64,000 nt of DNA, taken from positions 1 through 64,000 of the forward strand of contig PYGH01000003.1 in NCBI GenBank assembly GCA_003014445.1, in the 5' to 3' direction. This DNA is from Fusobacterium naviforme (GTDB lineage Bacteria > Bacillota > Clostridia > Lachnospirales > Lachnospiraceae). The translations under genes were made by a program, and so were the position numbers. This document shows, piece after piece, positions 16,382 through 24,698 of the stretch. How positions within the stretch are numbered: the first letter of the stretch is position 1; each line of letters begins with the position of its first letter. Below the pieces are notes generated by a model that searched no databases, was not told the DNA's origin, and saw only the letters and a program-made list of their open reading frames with translations.

Positions 16382-17441
16382 CTGCCCAGCGCAGCTTCGC
16401 TGACCGCGCACGCGGATTCCGCACACATTCCTCTGCGGAGGGGCGAGTGAGCTCCTCTGCAATCTCCGCGTATATTCCGGCTCGCTTCAGCTCCTTAAAA
16501 CTACGCTTCACCAACCTGTCCTCTCCCGAATGAAAGCTCAGGATTGCCACCCGGCCTCCCGGATTCAGAACTCCGGGCAGCTTTGTGAGCAGCTGCTCCA
16601 GAACCTCATACTCATGGTTGATATCAATGCGCAGCGCCTGAAAGCTTCTCTGACAGGATTTCTTTAGCTCTTCCTTCCGCCCTGCTGCGCTCAGAGCCTG
16701 CACAGACTTCAGAGCTCCGAGCGTCTGCTCGATCAGCTCTCGCAGTGCCGATGTAGTATCCAGACACTTTCCGGCACGGAAGCAGCGGGTAATCGCCGCC
16801 GCCAGCTCGTGCGCATAGGGCTCGTCTGCATTTTCCCGGAGCATCCCCTCAATCTCTTCCCGCGAGAGCTCACGCAGCCGCTCCGCCGCACTCATACCGC
16901 GCTCCGGATTCATGCGGAGATCCAGCGGGCCTTCTACCTTATAGGAAAAGCCCCTCGCAGGGTCATCGATCTGCATGGAGGAGACACCGAGATCCGCCAG
17001 AACAAAATCAAAACGCCCCTGTTCCTCCGCCACACGGTCTATCTCTGCAAAATTTATCCGCCGCACAGAAAAGATATCCTCTCCATAGCCCAGTGCGCGA
17101 AGCCGAGCCTCCGTCTTGACAGATTCGATCGGATCAATGTCCAGAGAGGTAAGATGTCCCCGCCCCGCAAGGCGCTCCAGCAGTCTTCTGCTGTGTCCTC
17201 CGTATCCAAGCGTACAGTCCAGCCCGCGCTCTCCCGGCTGCACAGCGAGAATCGAGAGTATCTCATCCACACAGATAGGAATATGCATACCCGCGGGCGT
17301 GCTTCCCTTGTTCACGATATGCTCCACGGTGTCCGCGTACTTCTCGGGCGCATGCTCCTTGTACTTCTCCTCAAAACGCCGCGGATATCTGCCCGCGTAG
17401 TGAACGCGACGTCTGTGTCCGCTCTTTCTCTCCTCTCCCAT
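16338..17441 (-). CDS. rsmH: RsmH-type 16S rRNA (cytosine-1402-N4)-methyltransferase, extended paralogue outside the dcw cluster
   Basis: 367 residues against about 310 for standard RsmH. A basic extension of about 50 residues (HYAGRYPRRFEEKYKEHAPE) precedes the normal start at HIPICVDEILSIL. The SAM fold is complete: DCTLGYGGHSRRLLERL, SLDIDPIESV, DFVLADLGVSSMQID, GFSYKVEGPLDLRM, and the late ILSFHSGEDRLVKRSFK and NPRARSAKLRW. A canonical copy normally sits with mraZ, ftsL and pbp genes; none is here, so this is probably a second copy of the kind common in Lachnospiraceae. Its rRNA target may differ. It converges on and overlaps the HD-domain gene. Confidence 0.88.
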   Translation of the reverse strand: MGEERKSGHRRRVHYAGRYPRRFEEKYKEHAPEKYADTVEHIVNKGSTPAGMHIPICVDEILSILAVQPGERGLDCTLGYGGHSRRLLERLAGRGHLTSLDIDPIESVKTEARLRALGYGEDIFSVRRINFAEIDRVAEEQGRFDFVLADLGVSSMQIDDPARGFSYKVEGPLDLRMNPERGMSAAERLRELSREEIEGMLRENADEPYAHELAAAITRCFRAGKCLDTTSALRELIEQTLGALKSVQALSAAGRKEELKKSCQRSFQALRIDINHEYEVLEQLLTKLPGVLNPGGRVAILSFHSGEDRLVKRSFKELKRAGIYAEIAEELTRPSAEECVRNPRARSAKLRWAVRGACAQEAPGWSS

Positions 17442-17510
17442 CTGAACTCCCTCCTCTGTCGCTGATGCTCTCCTCTGAATCGAGGCTTTCCATCCTTCGT
17501 CTGCCGGGGC

Positions 17511-18194
17511 TTATTCCTTTACGAGCTCCGGAGCAATCATTGCAATGCCCTTTCGCAGAGTATCCCGGTCTATGGCTCCCGCTGCCTGTGCCGCAACTTT
17601 GCCCTCCGCATCAATAAAATAGGTCGTCGGAATTGAGTATACACTGTAGCTGCGCGCGCCGTCCGCAGCTGTATCAAAATATACCGGCAGCGTGTAGCCC
17701 TCCTTCTCCACATAGCGGGAGGCACTGGCCATGCTCTCCCGCTGGCCGTCTGTGAGATTTACCATGAAAAACTGCACGCTGTCACCGAGCTCCTCATGCA
17801 GCGCATTGAATTCCGGCATCTCATGCTTACAGGGCCCGCACCAGCTCGCCCAGAAATTCAGCACCACCGGCTTTCCGTAAAAATCAGAGAGTCGGACAGC
17901 GTTGCCCTCTGCATCCTGCACTGCAAAATCCGGTGCGATGGCGCGCTCCGCCTCCTCGGAGGAGGCTCCGCTTTCTCCAGCCTCTGACGCAGCATCGCTT
18001 TCTGCACTATCTGCCCCCAGAGCCTTTGCAGCCTCCTGAACGGAGAGATCTCCGCCCGTCTTCACAGCAGAAGCACTCTCCGCTTTCAGCTGCTCCGGTG
18101 CTGCTGCGCTGCCGAGGCTCCGATAAAGCACGGACACCGCTCCCAGCAGCACGACAAAAAACAGTGCAATCAGTAGTATCTTCTTATTCTTCAT
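17511..18194 (-). CDS. TlpA/ResA-like membrane-anchored thiol-disulfide oxidoreductase
   Basis: 227 residues. One N-terminal signal anchor (IALFFVVLLGAVSVLY), an A/S/E-rich linker (about 30-90), then a thioredoxin domain of the TlpA type: DFYGKPVVLNFWASWCGPCK with the active CxxC, the insertion typical of the family, and the cis-proline loop SIPTTYFID. It works outside the membrane, reducing or oxidising protein cysteines. It lies 50 bases downstream of ccdA, which feeds electrons across the membrane to such proteins. Confidence 0.92.
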   Translation of the reverse strand: MKNKKILLIALFFVVLLGAVSVLYRSLGSAAAPEQLKAESASAVKTGGDLSVQEAAKALGADSAESDAASEAGESGASSEEAERAIAPDFAVQDAEGNAVRLSDFYGKPVVLNFWASWCGPCKHEMPEFNALHEELGDSVQFFMVNLTDGQRESMASASRYVEKEGYTLPVYFDTAADGARSYSVYSIPTTYFIDAEGKVAAQAAGAIDRDTLRKGIAMIAPELVKE

Positions 18195-18244
18195 TCTTAT
18201 CCCATCCTGTCTGTTTGCTTATTTCAGTGTGGAAGCGAGATGCT

Positions 18245-18910
18245 TCACGCAGCGAACAGCGCCAGCATACGCCCCATGAGCCCGCTCGCCATCAGCACGC
18301 CAACCAGTATCAGAAAGCCGCCGCTCACGGCATTCACCGCCGCATAGTGCCGTTTCACCCAGCTGAGCGCCCCCTTCAGGCTGTCTATCAGCACTGCACT
18401 TATGAGAAAGGGGATACCCAAGCCGAGCGAGTACAGAAGCAGCATGAGCACTCCCTCCAGCGCATGCCCCCGCTGAGAGGCAAGGACCAGCGCCGAGCCA
18501 AGAAAAGCGCCGACGCAGGGCGTCCAGCCGACTGAAAAAATGACACCGAAGAGCAGTGAGGAGAAAAATCCCAGCTTTCCGCTGTTCAGCTGAAAACCAT
18601 TTCCCTGAAACAGTCTCAGCTTCAGAAACCCCAGAAAATTCAGTCCGAAGAGAATCACAACTGCTCCGGAGACGAGATTCAGCTCCCGCTGGTGACTTTT
18701 CAGAAAGCTCCCCACCGTTCCGGCCAGCGCCCCCATCGTCACAAAGACAAGAGTGAAGCCCAGCACAAAGCCGAGCGCATTCCGCACTGTCCGCGCACTG
18801 TTTTGCTCCTCTCCGCCCGCAAAATAGCTGATATAGATCGGAAGCATGGGAAGCAGGCACGGCGACAAAAAGGTGATGATTCCCTCCAGAAACACTATGA
18901 CATACTGCAT
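18245..18910 (-). CDS. ccdA: CcdA-type transmembrane electron carrier
   Basis: 221 residues, start at 18910 (GGAGG then 10 bases to ATG). Six hydrophobic helices; the two functional cysteines lie in FLSPCLLPMLP (first helix) and GWTPCVGAFLG (fourth), the classic DsbD-beta/CcdA signature. It carries reducing power from cytoplasmic thioredoxin (trxA is the next gene upstream) to the external TlpA-like protein encoded downstream. A longer frame upstream exists but has no ribosome site. Confidence 0.95.
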   Translation of the reverse strand: MQYVIVFLEGIITFLSPCLLPMLPIYISYFAGGEEQNSARTVRNALGFVLGFTLVFVTMGALAGTVGSFLKSHQRELNLVSGAVVILFGLNFLGFLKLRLFQGNGFQLNSGKLGFFSSLLFGVIFSVGWTPCVGAFLGSALVLASQRGHALEGVLMLLLYSLGLGIPFLISAVLIDSLKGALSWVKRHYAAVNAVSGGFLILVGVLMASGLMGRMLALFAA

Positions 18911-19027
18911 TATAAAAGCTTCCTCCATCTCTCCAGCCTGCGGCAGGAGTTCCCCGCCCGGCTGATCAGGCTTCGCCCTGACATCAGATACATCATTACA
19001 TCCAATGAACGGGCTCATAGCCCTGAC

Positions 19028-19073
19028 AAAAAAGCATCCATGAGAGTGGTTCTGCGCCATATCCCATGGATGC
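19028..19073 (-). terminator. Terminator after trxA
   Basis: On the minus strand GCATCCATG (19065-19073) pairs perfectly with CATGGATGC (19034-19042) around a 22-base loop and is followed by TTTTTTG. It separates trxA from ccdA-tlpA, so the redox genes are at least partly on separate transcripts. Confidence 0.8.
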
Positions 19074-19093
19074 CCTGTGTTCTTACGTTTCGC

Positions 19094-19405
19094 TTACTTC
19101 AGCATCGCCTCGAGCTGCGCCTTTGGACGAGCTCCCACAGAGGTCTGCACCGGCTGGCCGTCCTTAAAGAGAATCACGGTCGGAATGCTGGCTACGCGGT
19201 ATTTCATTGCAAGCTCCTGCTGCTCATCGACATTGACCTTGCCGACCTTGACTCTGCCCTCATACTCCTCTGCGAGCTCGGAAATAACCGGGGAGAGCAT
19301 ACGACAGGGGCCGCACCAGGTCGCCCAGAAGTCTACCAGCACCGGCTTGTCCGACTTCAGAACCTCATTTTCAAAATTTACCTCTGTTAATGTAATCTCT
19401 GCCAT
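19094..19405 (-). CDS. trxA: Thioredoxin
   Basis: 103 residues after AAAAGGAG. Active site [15 protein letters not shown], buried aspartate in VLVDFWA, cis-proline in [10 protein letters not shown]. Cytoplasmic disulfide reductase, here very likely the electron donor to CcdA. It has a long structured leader (19441-19521) and its own terminator. Confidence 0.97.
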   Translation of the reverse strand: MAEITLTEVNFENEVLKSDKPVLVDFWATWCGPCRMLSPVISELAEEYEGRVKVGKVNVDEQQELAMKYRVASIPTVILFKDGQPVQTSVGARPKAQLEAMLK

Positions 19406-19440
19406 AATTTTTCTCCTTTTCTGAATCCGCTGCCGCGGCT

Positions 19441-19521
19441 TCGGGTCTTCAATACCTGTCTGTAGCTCCGCTCCATCTGGCGGAGCTCTGAGGTTTTCCC
19501 CTGTAGCTACAGACTACCCGA
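19441..19521 (-). promoter_or_regulatory. Structured leader of trxA with two mutually exclusive helices
   Basis: On the minus strand TCGGGT and ACCCGA (19516-19521 and 19441-19446) close a domain. Inside, GTCTGTAGCT (19505-19514) can pair perfectly with AGCTACAGAC (19458-19467), but the AGCT of the second partner (19464-19467) is also needed by the apical stem AGCTCCGC/GCGGAGCT (19464-19471 with 19480-19487). CTGTAGCTACAG is itself a palindrome. The alternatives look like a switch, but I recognise no known riboswitch. Confidence 0.5.
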
Positions 19522-19553
19522 TTTCAGAACAGAAGAATGTAACCAGGTCTCAT

Positions 19554-20225
19554 TCAACTCTCATTCAGCGCACGAAGTCCTGCGATATCTGTGAGGCACA
19601 GAACGCCGCGCCTCATTTTGACAAGTCCCTCTCCGGCAAAGCGCTTCAGCATGCGCGCAACCACCTCCCGCGCAGAGCTTGTGTGCTGCGCAATCTGCTC
19701 ATGCGTGAGGTGAAGCTCTGTCTCCCCGGTTCTGTCGTACTCCTCAATGAGAAAAGCTGCGAGCCGCTGATCAAAGCGCTTGAAGAGTATCTCCTGCAGA
19801 GTCCACATCACAGTCGAAAAGCGCTCTGTCGCAAGCTCATAGAGATAGCAGCGCACATGGATATTCTGCTCCGAGAGCTGCGCCGTGAGACTGCTGTTCA
19901 CAATCATGAGCTCCGTCTCCTCCGCTGCGACCATCTGCGTATCAAAGGTGATCTGCCGCATGACGCAGGAAGCGGACAGCACACAGATATCCCCCGCATG
20001 AGAGCGAAACAGCGTGATCTCCCGTCCCTCATCCGACACAAGATAGCTGCGCACGCTTCCCGAGAGCACCAGAACCATGCCAAGGCAGTCACTCTCCGTA
20101 TCATAGATCAGCTGACCACGCGCATAGTGCCGCTGTACGGCTGCACGCCGCACTCTGTCTTGCTCCTCCGGCCTGAGCTTCGCCCAGTAGGGAAGCTTCT
20201 CCAGATAGCGCTCATTTACCGCCAT
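19554..20225 (-). CDS. Crp/Fnr-family transcription regulator
   Basis: 223 residues. Cyclic-nucleotide-binding-like beta barrel (about 20-130), with the clostridial motif GDICVLSASCVMRQITFD, then a long dimer helix and a winged helix (about 150-215): LTHEQIAQHTSSAREVVARMLKRF. The four N-terminal cysteines of Fnr iron-sulfur proteins are absent, so oxygen sensing by that route is unlikely. Its ATG overlaps the end of nhaC (TGATATG), so the two are co-transcribed; it lies just upstream of trxA and may control the redox genes. Confidence 0.92.
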   Translation of the reverse strand: MAVNERYLEKLPYWAKLRPEEQDRVRRAAVQRHYARGQLIYDTESDCLGMVLVLSGSVRSYLVSDEGREITLFRSHAGDICVLSASCVMRQITFDTQMVAAEETELMIVNSSLTAQLSEQNIHVRCYLYELATERFSTVMWTLQEILFKRFDQRLAAFLIEEYDRTGETELHLTHEQIAQHTSSAREVVARMLKRFAGEGLVKMRRGVLCLTDIAGLRALNES

Positions 20226-20226
20226 A

Positions 20227-21531
20227 TCAGTCTTCCTTCTTCTCCTTCAGTATGGAAATCACAACCATCACCAGCAAAAGATAGGGATAGAAAAGCCAGG
20301 GCATAATCATGACGCCCGGAATGCCGGAGATGGAGGCCGCAATCAGCACCTGCGCGCCATAGGGAATGATCCCCTGCGCAATACAGGAACAGGTATCGAG
20401 GAGCGAGGCAGTTTTCTTCGGCGCGATGTGATATTCCTCGCTGATGGTCTTCGCTATGGGGCCCGCCACAACAATTGCAACGGTATTATTGGCTGTCGCA
20501 ATGTCCATGAGTATGGTGAGGAGGGAGATGCCGAACAGCCCGCCTCTTCTTCCCCTGAAGCTGCTGCGGATAAAGCTCAGCACCGCCGCAAAGCCACCGT
20601 GCTCCTTCATGAGCGAGCTGATGGAAACAACCAGAATCGTGACCACCATGGTCTCGAACATCCCGGAGGTTCCCGCTCCCATCGCAGAAAAAGCAGTTGC
20701 CACTGTCAGGCTTCCGCCCGCCAGTCCTGCGGCGAAGAAGAGCAGCACGCCAATCCCCAGCACCACAAAGACATTGACGCCCATCAGAGCCATGACGAGA
20801 ACCACAAGATAGGGAAAGGCCAGAATCATGGAATATTCATAGCTTCCGAAAGCTGCGCTCTCTCCCCGGAGGGCGATGACGCAGAGTATCGCCAGAGTCA
20901 CCAGCGCTGCAGGCAGAGCAATGCCCAGATTTTCGCGAAACTTATCCTTCATATCAACGCCCTGAGTCTTCGTTGCCGCAATGGTCGTATCAGAAATAAA
21001 AGAAAGATTGTCTCCAAACATTGCGCCGCCGACCACAGTTCCCACGCAGAGCGGCAGAGAAAAACCTGCTGTGCCGGCGATGGAGCTCGCGATCGGGACG
21101 AGCACCGTGATGGTCCCCACGCTGGTTCCCATGGACATGGAGATGAGGCAGGCTATGATGAAGAGTCCCGGAATCGCAAGGCGCCCCGGAATGATGCTGA
21201 GCAGAAGATTCGAGGTGGACTCCACGCCGCCCGCCTGCTTTGCAATGCCGCCGAAGGCTCCTGCCATCAGAAAGATGAAGAGCATCAGGACGATATTCTC
21301 ATCGCCGACTCCCTGCGCACACACGTGGATCTTCTGCTCAAAGCTGAGCTCCTTGTTCTGCATGAAAGCCACGATCAGCGCGAGGCCGAAGGCCACCACC
21401 ACAGACATCACGTAAAACCCCATCTGTCCTTCTGTGGGATGAATATACTCAAAATAAATCCCGCTGCCGAGATAAAATAGCAGAAAGACGAGGATGGGTA
21501 TCAATGCCAGTGAATTGCCTTTTTCTTTCAT
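20227..21531 (-). CDS. nhaC: NhaC-family Na+/H+ antiporter
   Basis: 434 residues with 11-12 predicted membrane helices. NhaC signatures: MSMGTSVGTITVLVPIAS (about 150), GGAMFGDNLSFISDTTIAA (about 185) and MDIATANNTVAIVVAGPI (about 345). The start at 21531 follows AGGGGGAATT; a frame a few codons longer lacks a site. It exchanges Na+ (or H+/lactate-type substrates in some members) across the cytoplasmic membrane, and is coupled to a Crp/Fnr regulator. Confidence 0.9.
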   Translation of the reverse strand: MKEKGNSLALIPILVFLLFYLGSGIYFEYIHPTEGQMGFYVMSVVVAFGLALIVAFMQNKELSFEQKIHVCAQGVGDENIVLMLFIFLMAGAFGGIAKQAGGVESTSNLLLSIIPGRLAIPGLFIIACLISMSMGTSVGTITVLVPIASSIAGTAGFSLPLCVGTVVGGAMFGDNLSFISDTTIAATKTQGVDMKDKFRENLGIALPAALVTLAILCVIALRGESAAFGSYEYSMILAFPYLVVLVMALMGVNVFVVLGIGVLLFFAAGLAGGSLTVATAFSAMGAGTSGMFETMVVTILVVSISSLMKEHGGFAAVLSFIRSSFRGRRGGLFGISLLTILMDIATANNTVAIVVAGPIAKTISEEYHIAPKKTASLLDTCSCIAQGIIPYGAQVLIAASISGIPGVMIMPWLFYPYLLLVMVVISILKEKKED

Positions 21532-21651
21532 AATTCCCCCTGTATGACACAAAAGTCCATGAAACCAAACACCATGCTACAGATATTCTTTTCATTCTAA
21601 TGCTCTGCGCCCGGTTTTGCAATTGTTATCTGCTGAAACTTAGAAATGACA

Positions 21652-21691
21652 GTGAGGGCCGAACAGCAAAACCCGCTGCTCATGCCCTCAC
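21652..21691 (-). terminator. Hairpin after the membrane pyrophosphatase gene
   Basis: GTGAGGGC (21652-21659) and GCCCTCAC (21684-21691) pair perfectly, with an inner AGCAG/CTGTT-type stem. On the minus strand only a weak T-rich tail (TGTCATTTCT) follows. Confidence 0.5.
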
Positions 21692-21754
21692 CTCTCCCGC
21701 TGATCCTATGCAATTGTAGCCACAGCTTCAGATATTCTTATACAGCAGACATTC

Positions 21755-23857
21755 TCACATAAAGAAATTCGTCAGGTTCGCCGCCACAATCAGACCGGAG
21801 AACACAATGGAGATCGTGGAGCAGAGCTTGATGAGAATATTCAGAGACGGACCGGAGGTATCCTTGAAGGGATCGCCCACGGTGTCGCCCACGACTGCTG
21901 CCTTGTGACTCTCGGAGCCCTTGCCCCCGAAATTGCCTTTCTCTATGTATTTCTTCGCGTTGTCCCATGCACCGCCAGCATTGGACATGAATACCGCCAT
22001 CGCAAAGCCGGTGACAGACACACCGCCCAGAAGTCCGACCACACCCTCGCAGCCGAGCAGCAGCCCGGTGACAATGGGGACGATGACCGCGAGAAGCGCG
22101 GGAACTATCATTTCATGCAGCGCTCCTTTGGTGCAGATGGAGACGCAGGTCGCGTAATCCGGATCTGCAGTTCCCTCCATAATACCCTGAATCTCCTTGA
22201 ACTGACGGCGCACCTCGGCGACGATGTGCTGCGCGGAGGTCTGCACCGCACTCATGGTATAGGAAGCAAAGACAAAGGTCAGCATGGCGCCGATGAAGAG
22301 ACCGACCAGCACGCCCGGATTCGTGAGAGAGAGATTCATCGCTGCCTTCCCTGCTGCCGCGAGCTTGGCATCTGCGATAGAGACATAGGAAACCAGAAGA
22401 GCCAGCGCAGTCAGAGAAGCGGAGCCAATCGCAAAGCCCTTTCCTGTGGCTGCGGTGGTGTTGCCGAGAGAATCCAGCGCATCCGTGCGCTCACGCACCT
22501 CCTCCGGGAGTCCGGACATCTCTGCGATGCCGCCGGCATTGTCCGCGACAGGGCCATAGGCGTCTGTAGCGAGGGTGATGCCGAGAGTGGAGAGCATGCC
22601 GACAGCGGCGATACCGATGCCGTAGAGGCCCTGATTGTAACTCTGATAGCCGCCCGCGCTGATAAAGGAAATAATAACAGCCGCTGCGACGATCAGGATA
22701 GAGGACATCGTAGACTTTAAGCCGAGAGAGATGCCGCCGATGATCAGCGGGCCGGTTCCGCTCTGTGAGGACGCGGAGAGCTCCTGCGTGGGCTTATAGG
22801 TATCGGAGGTGTAATACTCCGTGAAGTAGCCGATCAGCGTTCCGCCGAGCAGACCGCAGAGGATGGAGACGTAGACTCCCATATTGCCGAGCAGGAACCA
22901 GGTGAGCGGTGCCGCGAGAAGGGCTGCGAGAACCGCAGCGGAGTAGGTGCCCTTTCTCAGAGAGGAGAGCAGCGCCTTCTGATCGGTATTTTCCTCCGTC
23001 TTCACAAGGAAGGTTCCGAGCACGGAGCAGAGGATGCCGGTCACGGCGAGCGCCACGGGAAGCAGCATGCCCTGATAGCCGTAGCCTGCCAGTGGTCCAA
23101 GTGCGAAGGTCGCGAGTATGGAGCCGACATAGGACTCATAGAGGTCCGCGCCCATTCCGGCGACATCGCCCACGTTGTCGCCGACATTATCCGCGATGGT
23201 GGCCGGGTTTCTGGGGTCGTCCTCCGGGATACCGACCTCAACCTTTCCGACGAGATCTGCGCCGACGTCTGCGGCCTTGGTATAGATACCGCCGCCGACT
23301 CTTGCAAAGAGGGCCATAAAGGAGGCGCCCATTCCGTTCATAACCATGATATTGCCGAGCTCAAGCGGATCCGCAATGCCAAAGACAAAGCGAAGCAGGA
23401 AGAACCACACGGAGATATCCAGCATGCCGAGGCCTACCACCGTGAAGCCCATCACAGAGCCGGAGGCAAAGGCGACGCGAAGGCCACGGTTCAGATTCTC
23501 AGAGGCCGCATTTGCTGTGCGTGAATTGGCCTGCGTGGAAATCTTCATGCCAATGTAGCCCGCAAGCATGGAGAAGATGCCGCCGCTTAAGAATGCGAAG
23601 GGCGTAAAGCGGGACAGCATGCCGCCCCCGGTTCCGAATGCCATAGCCAGAAGCACGAAGAAGACCACGACAAAGATTCTTGCAACCGTAGAGTACTGCT
23701 GCTTCAGATACGCATTTGCTCCGTCGCGGATGGCGGAGGCAATCTTCTGCATTCGCTCATTGCCCTCGGAGCAGGACATCACCGCGACTCTGCGGCTCTG
23801 AGCGAAGGCCAGCGCAATCAGTGCGCCGATGAAACCAATTGCAAAATAGCTTTCCAT
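21755..23857 (-). CDS. hppA: Membrane ion-pumping pyrophosphatase (K+-dependent type)
   Basis: 700 residues, about 16 membrane helices. Uses pyrophosphate hydrolysis to pump H+ and/or Na+ across the membrane. Catalytic loops: EDDPRNPATIADNVGDNVGD (about 215), ATDAYGPVADNAGGIAEM (about 435) and the late VGDTVGDPFKDTSGPSLN (about 665). The residue that separates K+-dependent from independent enzymes is Ala in GNTTAATGKGFAIGSA (a Lys in the K+-independent class), so this is the K+-dependent class. Whether Na+ or H+ is pumped cannot be fixed without alignment. Single gene with its own hairpin downstream. Confidence 0.96.
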   Translation of the reverse strand: MESYFAIGFIGALIALAFAQSRRVAVMSCSEGNERMQKIASAIRDGANAYLKQQYSTVARIFVVVFFVLLAMAFGTGGGMLSRFTPFAFLSGGIFSMLAGYIGMKISTQANSRTANAASENLNRGLRVAFASGSVMGFTVVGLGMLDISVWFFLLRFVFGIADPLELGNIMVMNGMGASFMALFARVGGGIYTKAADVGADLVGKVEVGIPEDDPRNPATIADNVGDNVGDVAGMGADLYESYVGSILATFALGPLAGYGYQGMLLPVALAVTGILCSVLGTFLVKTEENTDQKALLSSLRKGTYSAAVLAALLAAPLTWFLLGNMGVYVSILCGLLGGTLIGYFTEYYTSDTYKPTQELSASSQSGTGPLIIGGISLGLKSTMSSILIVAAAVIISFISAGGYQSYNQGLYGIGIAAVGMLSTLGITLATDAYGPVADNAGGIAEMSGLPEEVRERTDALDSLGNTTAATGKGFAIGSASLTALALLVSYVSIADAKLAAAGKAAMNLSLTNPGVLVGLFIGAMLTFVFASYTMSAVQTSAQHIVAEVRRQFKEIQGIMEGTADPDYATCVSICTKGALHEMIVPALLAVIVPIVTGLLLGCEGVVGLLGGVSVTGFAMAVFMSNAGGAWDNAKKYIEKGNFGGKGSESHKAAVVGDTVGDPFKDTSGPSLNILIKLCSTISIVFSGLIVAANLTNFFM

Positions 23858-24039
23858 TGTTGGGATCCCCCTAAAAATTGGTAGTCAGCTGTCTCAGCTG
23901 CCAGCGGAACGGCCAGATGTGAGTCGCTCCGCGCTCTGTACTATAGAGTACACGCCCGCGCCGAAAAAGACAAGAATAGATATATTTTAAACAAAATCGA
24001 AAAAATCTCTCTTAACTGCCGAAATACAGAGAGTCTAAA

Positions 24040-24068
24040 TTGCCATGAGAAAGGAGTTGTGATAAGAT
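24040..24068 (+). promoter_or_regulatory. Probable promoter of tRNA-Gln(UUG)
   Basis: TTGCCA at about 24040 and TAAGAT at about 24063 are 17 bases apart; the start would fall near 24075, at the first base of the leader hairpin. Confidence 0.45.
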
Positions 24069-24073
24069 AATGC

Positions 24074-24098
24074 TCACGGGAGAGCTGTGCTCCCGTGA
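24074..24098 (+). repeat. Hairpin in the tRNA-Gln(UUG) leader
   Basis: TCACGGGAG (24074-24082) pairs perfectly with CTCCCGTGA (24090-24098), 7-base loop, 11 bases before the mature tRNA. No useful T tract, so it is not a clear terminator. Confidence 0.7.
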
Positions 24099-24109
24099 AT
24101 TTTCAACAT

Positions 24110-24181
24110 TGGGCTGTCGCCAAGCGGTAAGGCAAAGGACTTTGACTCCTTCATTCGACGGTTCGAATCCGGCCAGCCCAG
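24110..24181 (+). tRNA. tRNA-Gln (anticodon UUG)
   Basis: 72 bases. Acceptor TGGGCTG/CAGCCCA, discriminator G; anticodon stem AAGGA/TCCTT with loop CTTTGAC, anticodon TTG reading CAA (and CAG by wobble). T arm GGTTCGAATCC. CCA not encoded. Confidence 0.95.
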
Positions 24182-24183
24182 CG

Positions 24184-24224
24184 AGAGAGCTCCCATCCAT
24201 GAATGGATGGGAGCTCTCTTTTTT
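24184..24224 (+). terminator. Strong terminator after tRNA-Gln(UUG)
   Basis: AGAGAGCTCCCATCCA (24184-24199) pairs over all 16 bases with its complement at 24204-24219, TGAA loop, then TTTTT. Confidence 0.95.
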
Positions 24225-24263
24225 ATCCTGTCGGAAATTCCTTCGGGGGATGCGCAGGACATG

Positions 24264-24698
24264 TCACTCGGGCGCTGCTTCATCCAGCTCGCTGCTGTCC
24301 AGCAGCTTCACGCCGCGCGCGGAGAGCGCCTCCGCGAACATGCCGCGCCCCTCTATGAGCTTTCCCGAAAAGCTTCCGTCATAGACCTTCAGTACTCCGC
24401 AGCTCGGACTGCGGGACTTAAGAATCGCGAGGTCTATCCTCTCTTTTTCCAGCTCCTTCAGTGTCCTCTCCGTACCTCTTATAAAGTCCTGTGTCCTGTT
24501 GACGCCGTCTCTATCTATCACTTCTGCCCCGACGCGCTCCGCCGGAACCCGCGGGATTGGAAGCCCGCCCGCGCACTCCGGACAGACCGGAATCACTCTG
24601 TGCCCCTCACAGAAATCGAGCACGGCCTGACTTCTGTTGTTTCCACCGTTGTACTTACAGTTTTCTCCGAGAAGACATGCACTCACCACAATATTCAT
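24264..24698 (-). CDS. DUF523 family protein
   Basis: 144 residues. Conserved cysteine groups VSACLLGENCKYNGG, VIPVCPECAGGLP and SRSPSCGVLKVYDG are the hallmarks of DUF523 (YbbK-like) proteins. The function is not established; the cysteines suggest metal or iron-sulfur binding. Its start overlaps the end of the upstream TPR protein by 4 bases (ATGA), so the two are translationally coupled. Confidence 0.9.
   Translation of the reverse strand: MNIVVSACLLGENCKYNGGNNRSQAVLDFCEGHRVIPVCPECAGGLPIPRVPAERVGAEVIDRDGVNRTQDFIRGTERTLKELEKERIDLAILKSRSPSCGVLKVYDGSFSGKLIEGRGMFAEALSARGVKLLDSSELDEAAPE

Noticed and set aside
20428-21480. 350-codon plus-strand frame rich in His, Gln and Arg
   Set aside because: Antisense of nhaC; the composition is the mirror of membrane-helix codons and there is no start site.
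21905-22720. 271-codon plus-strand frame
   Set aside because: Antisense of the membrane pyrophosphatase, whose motifs are intact.
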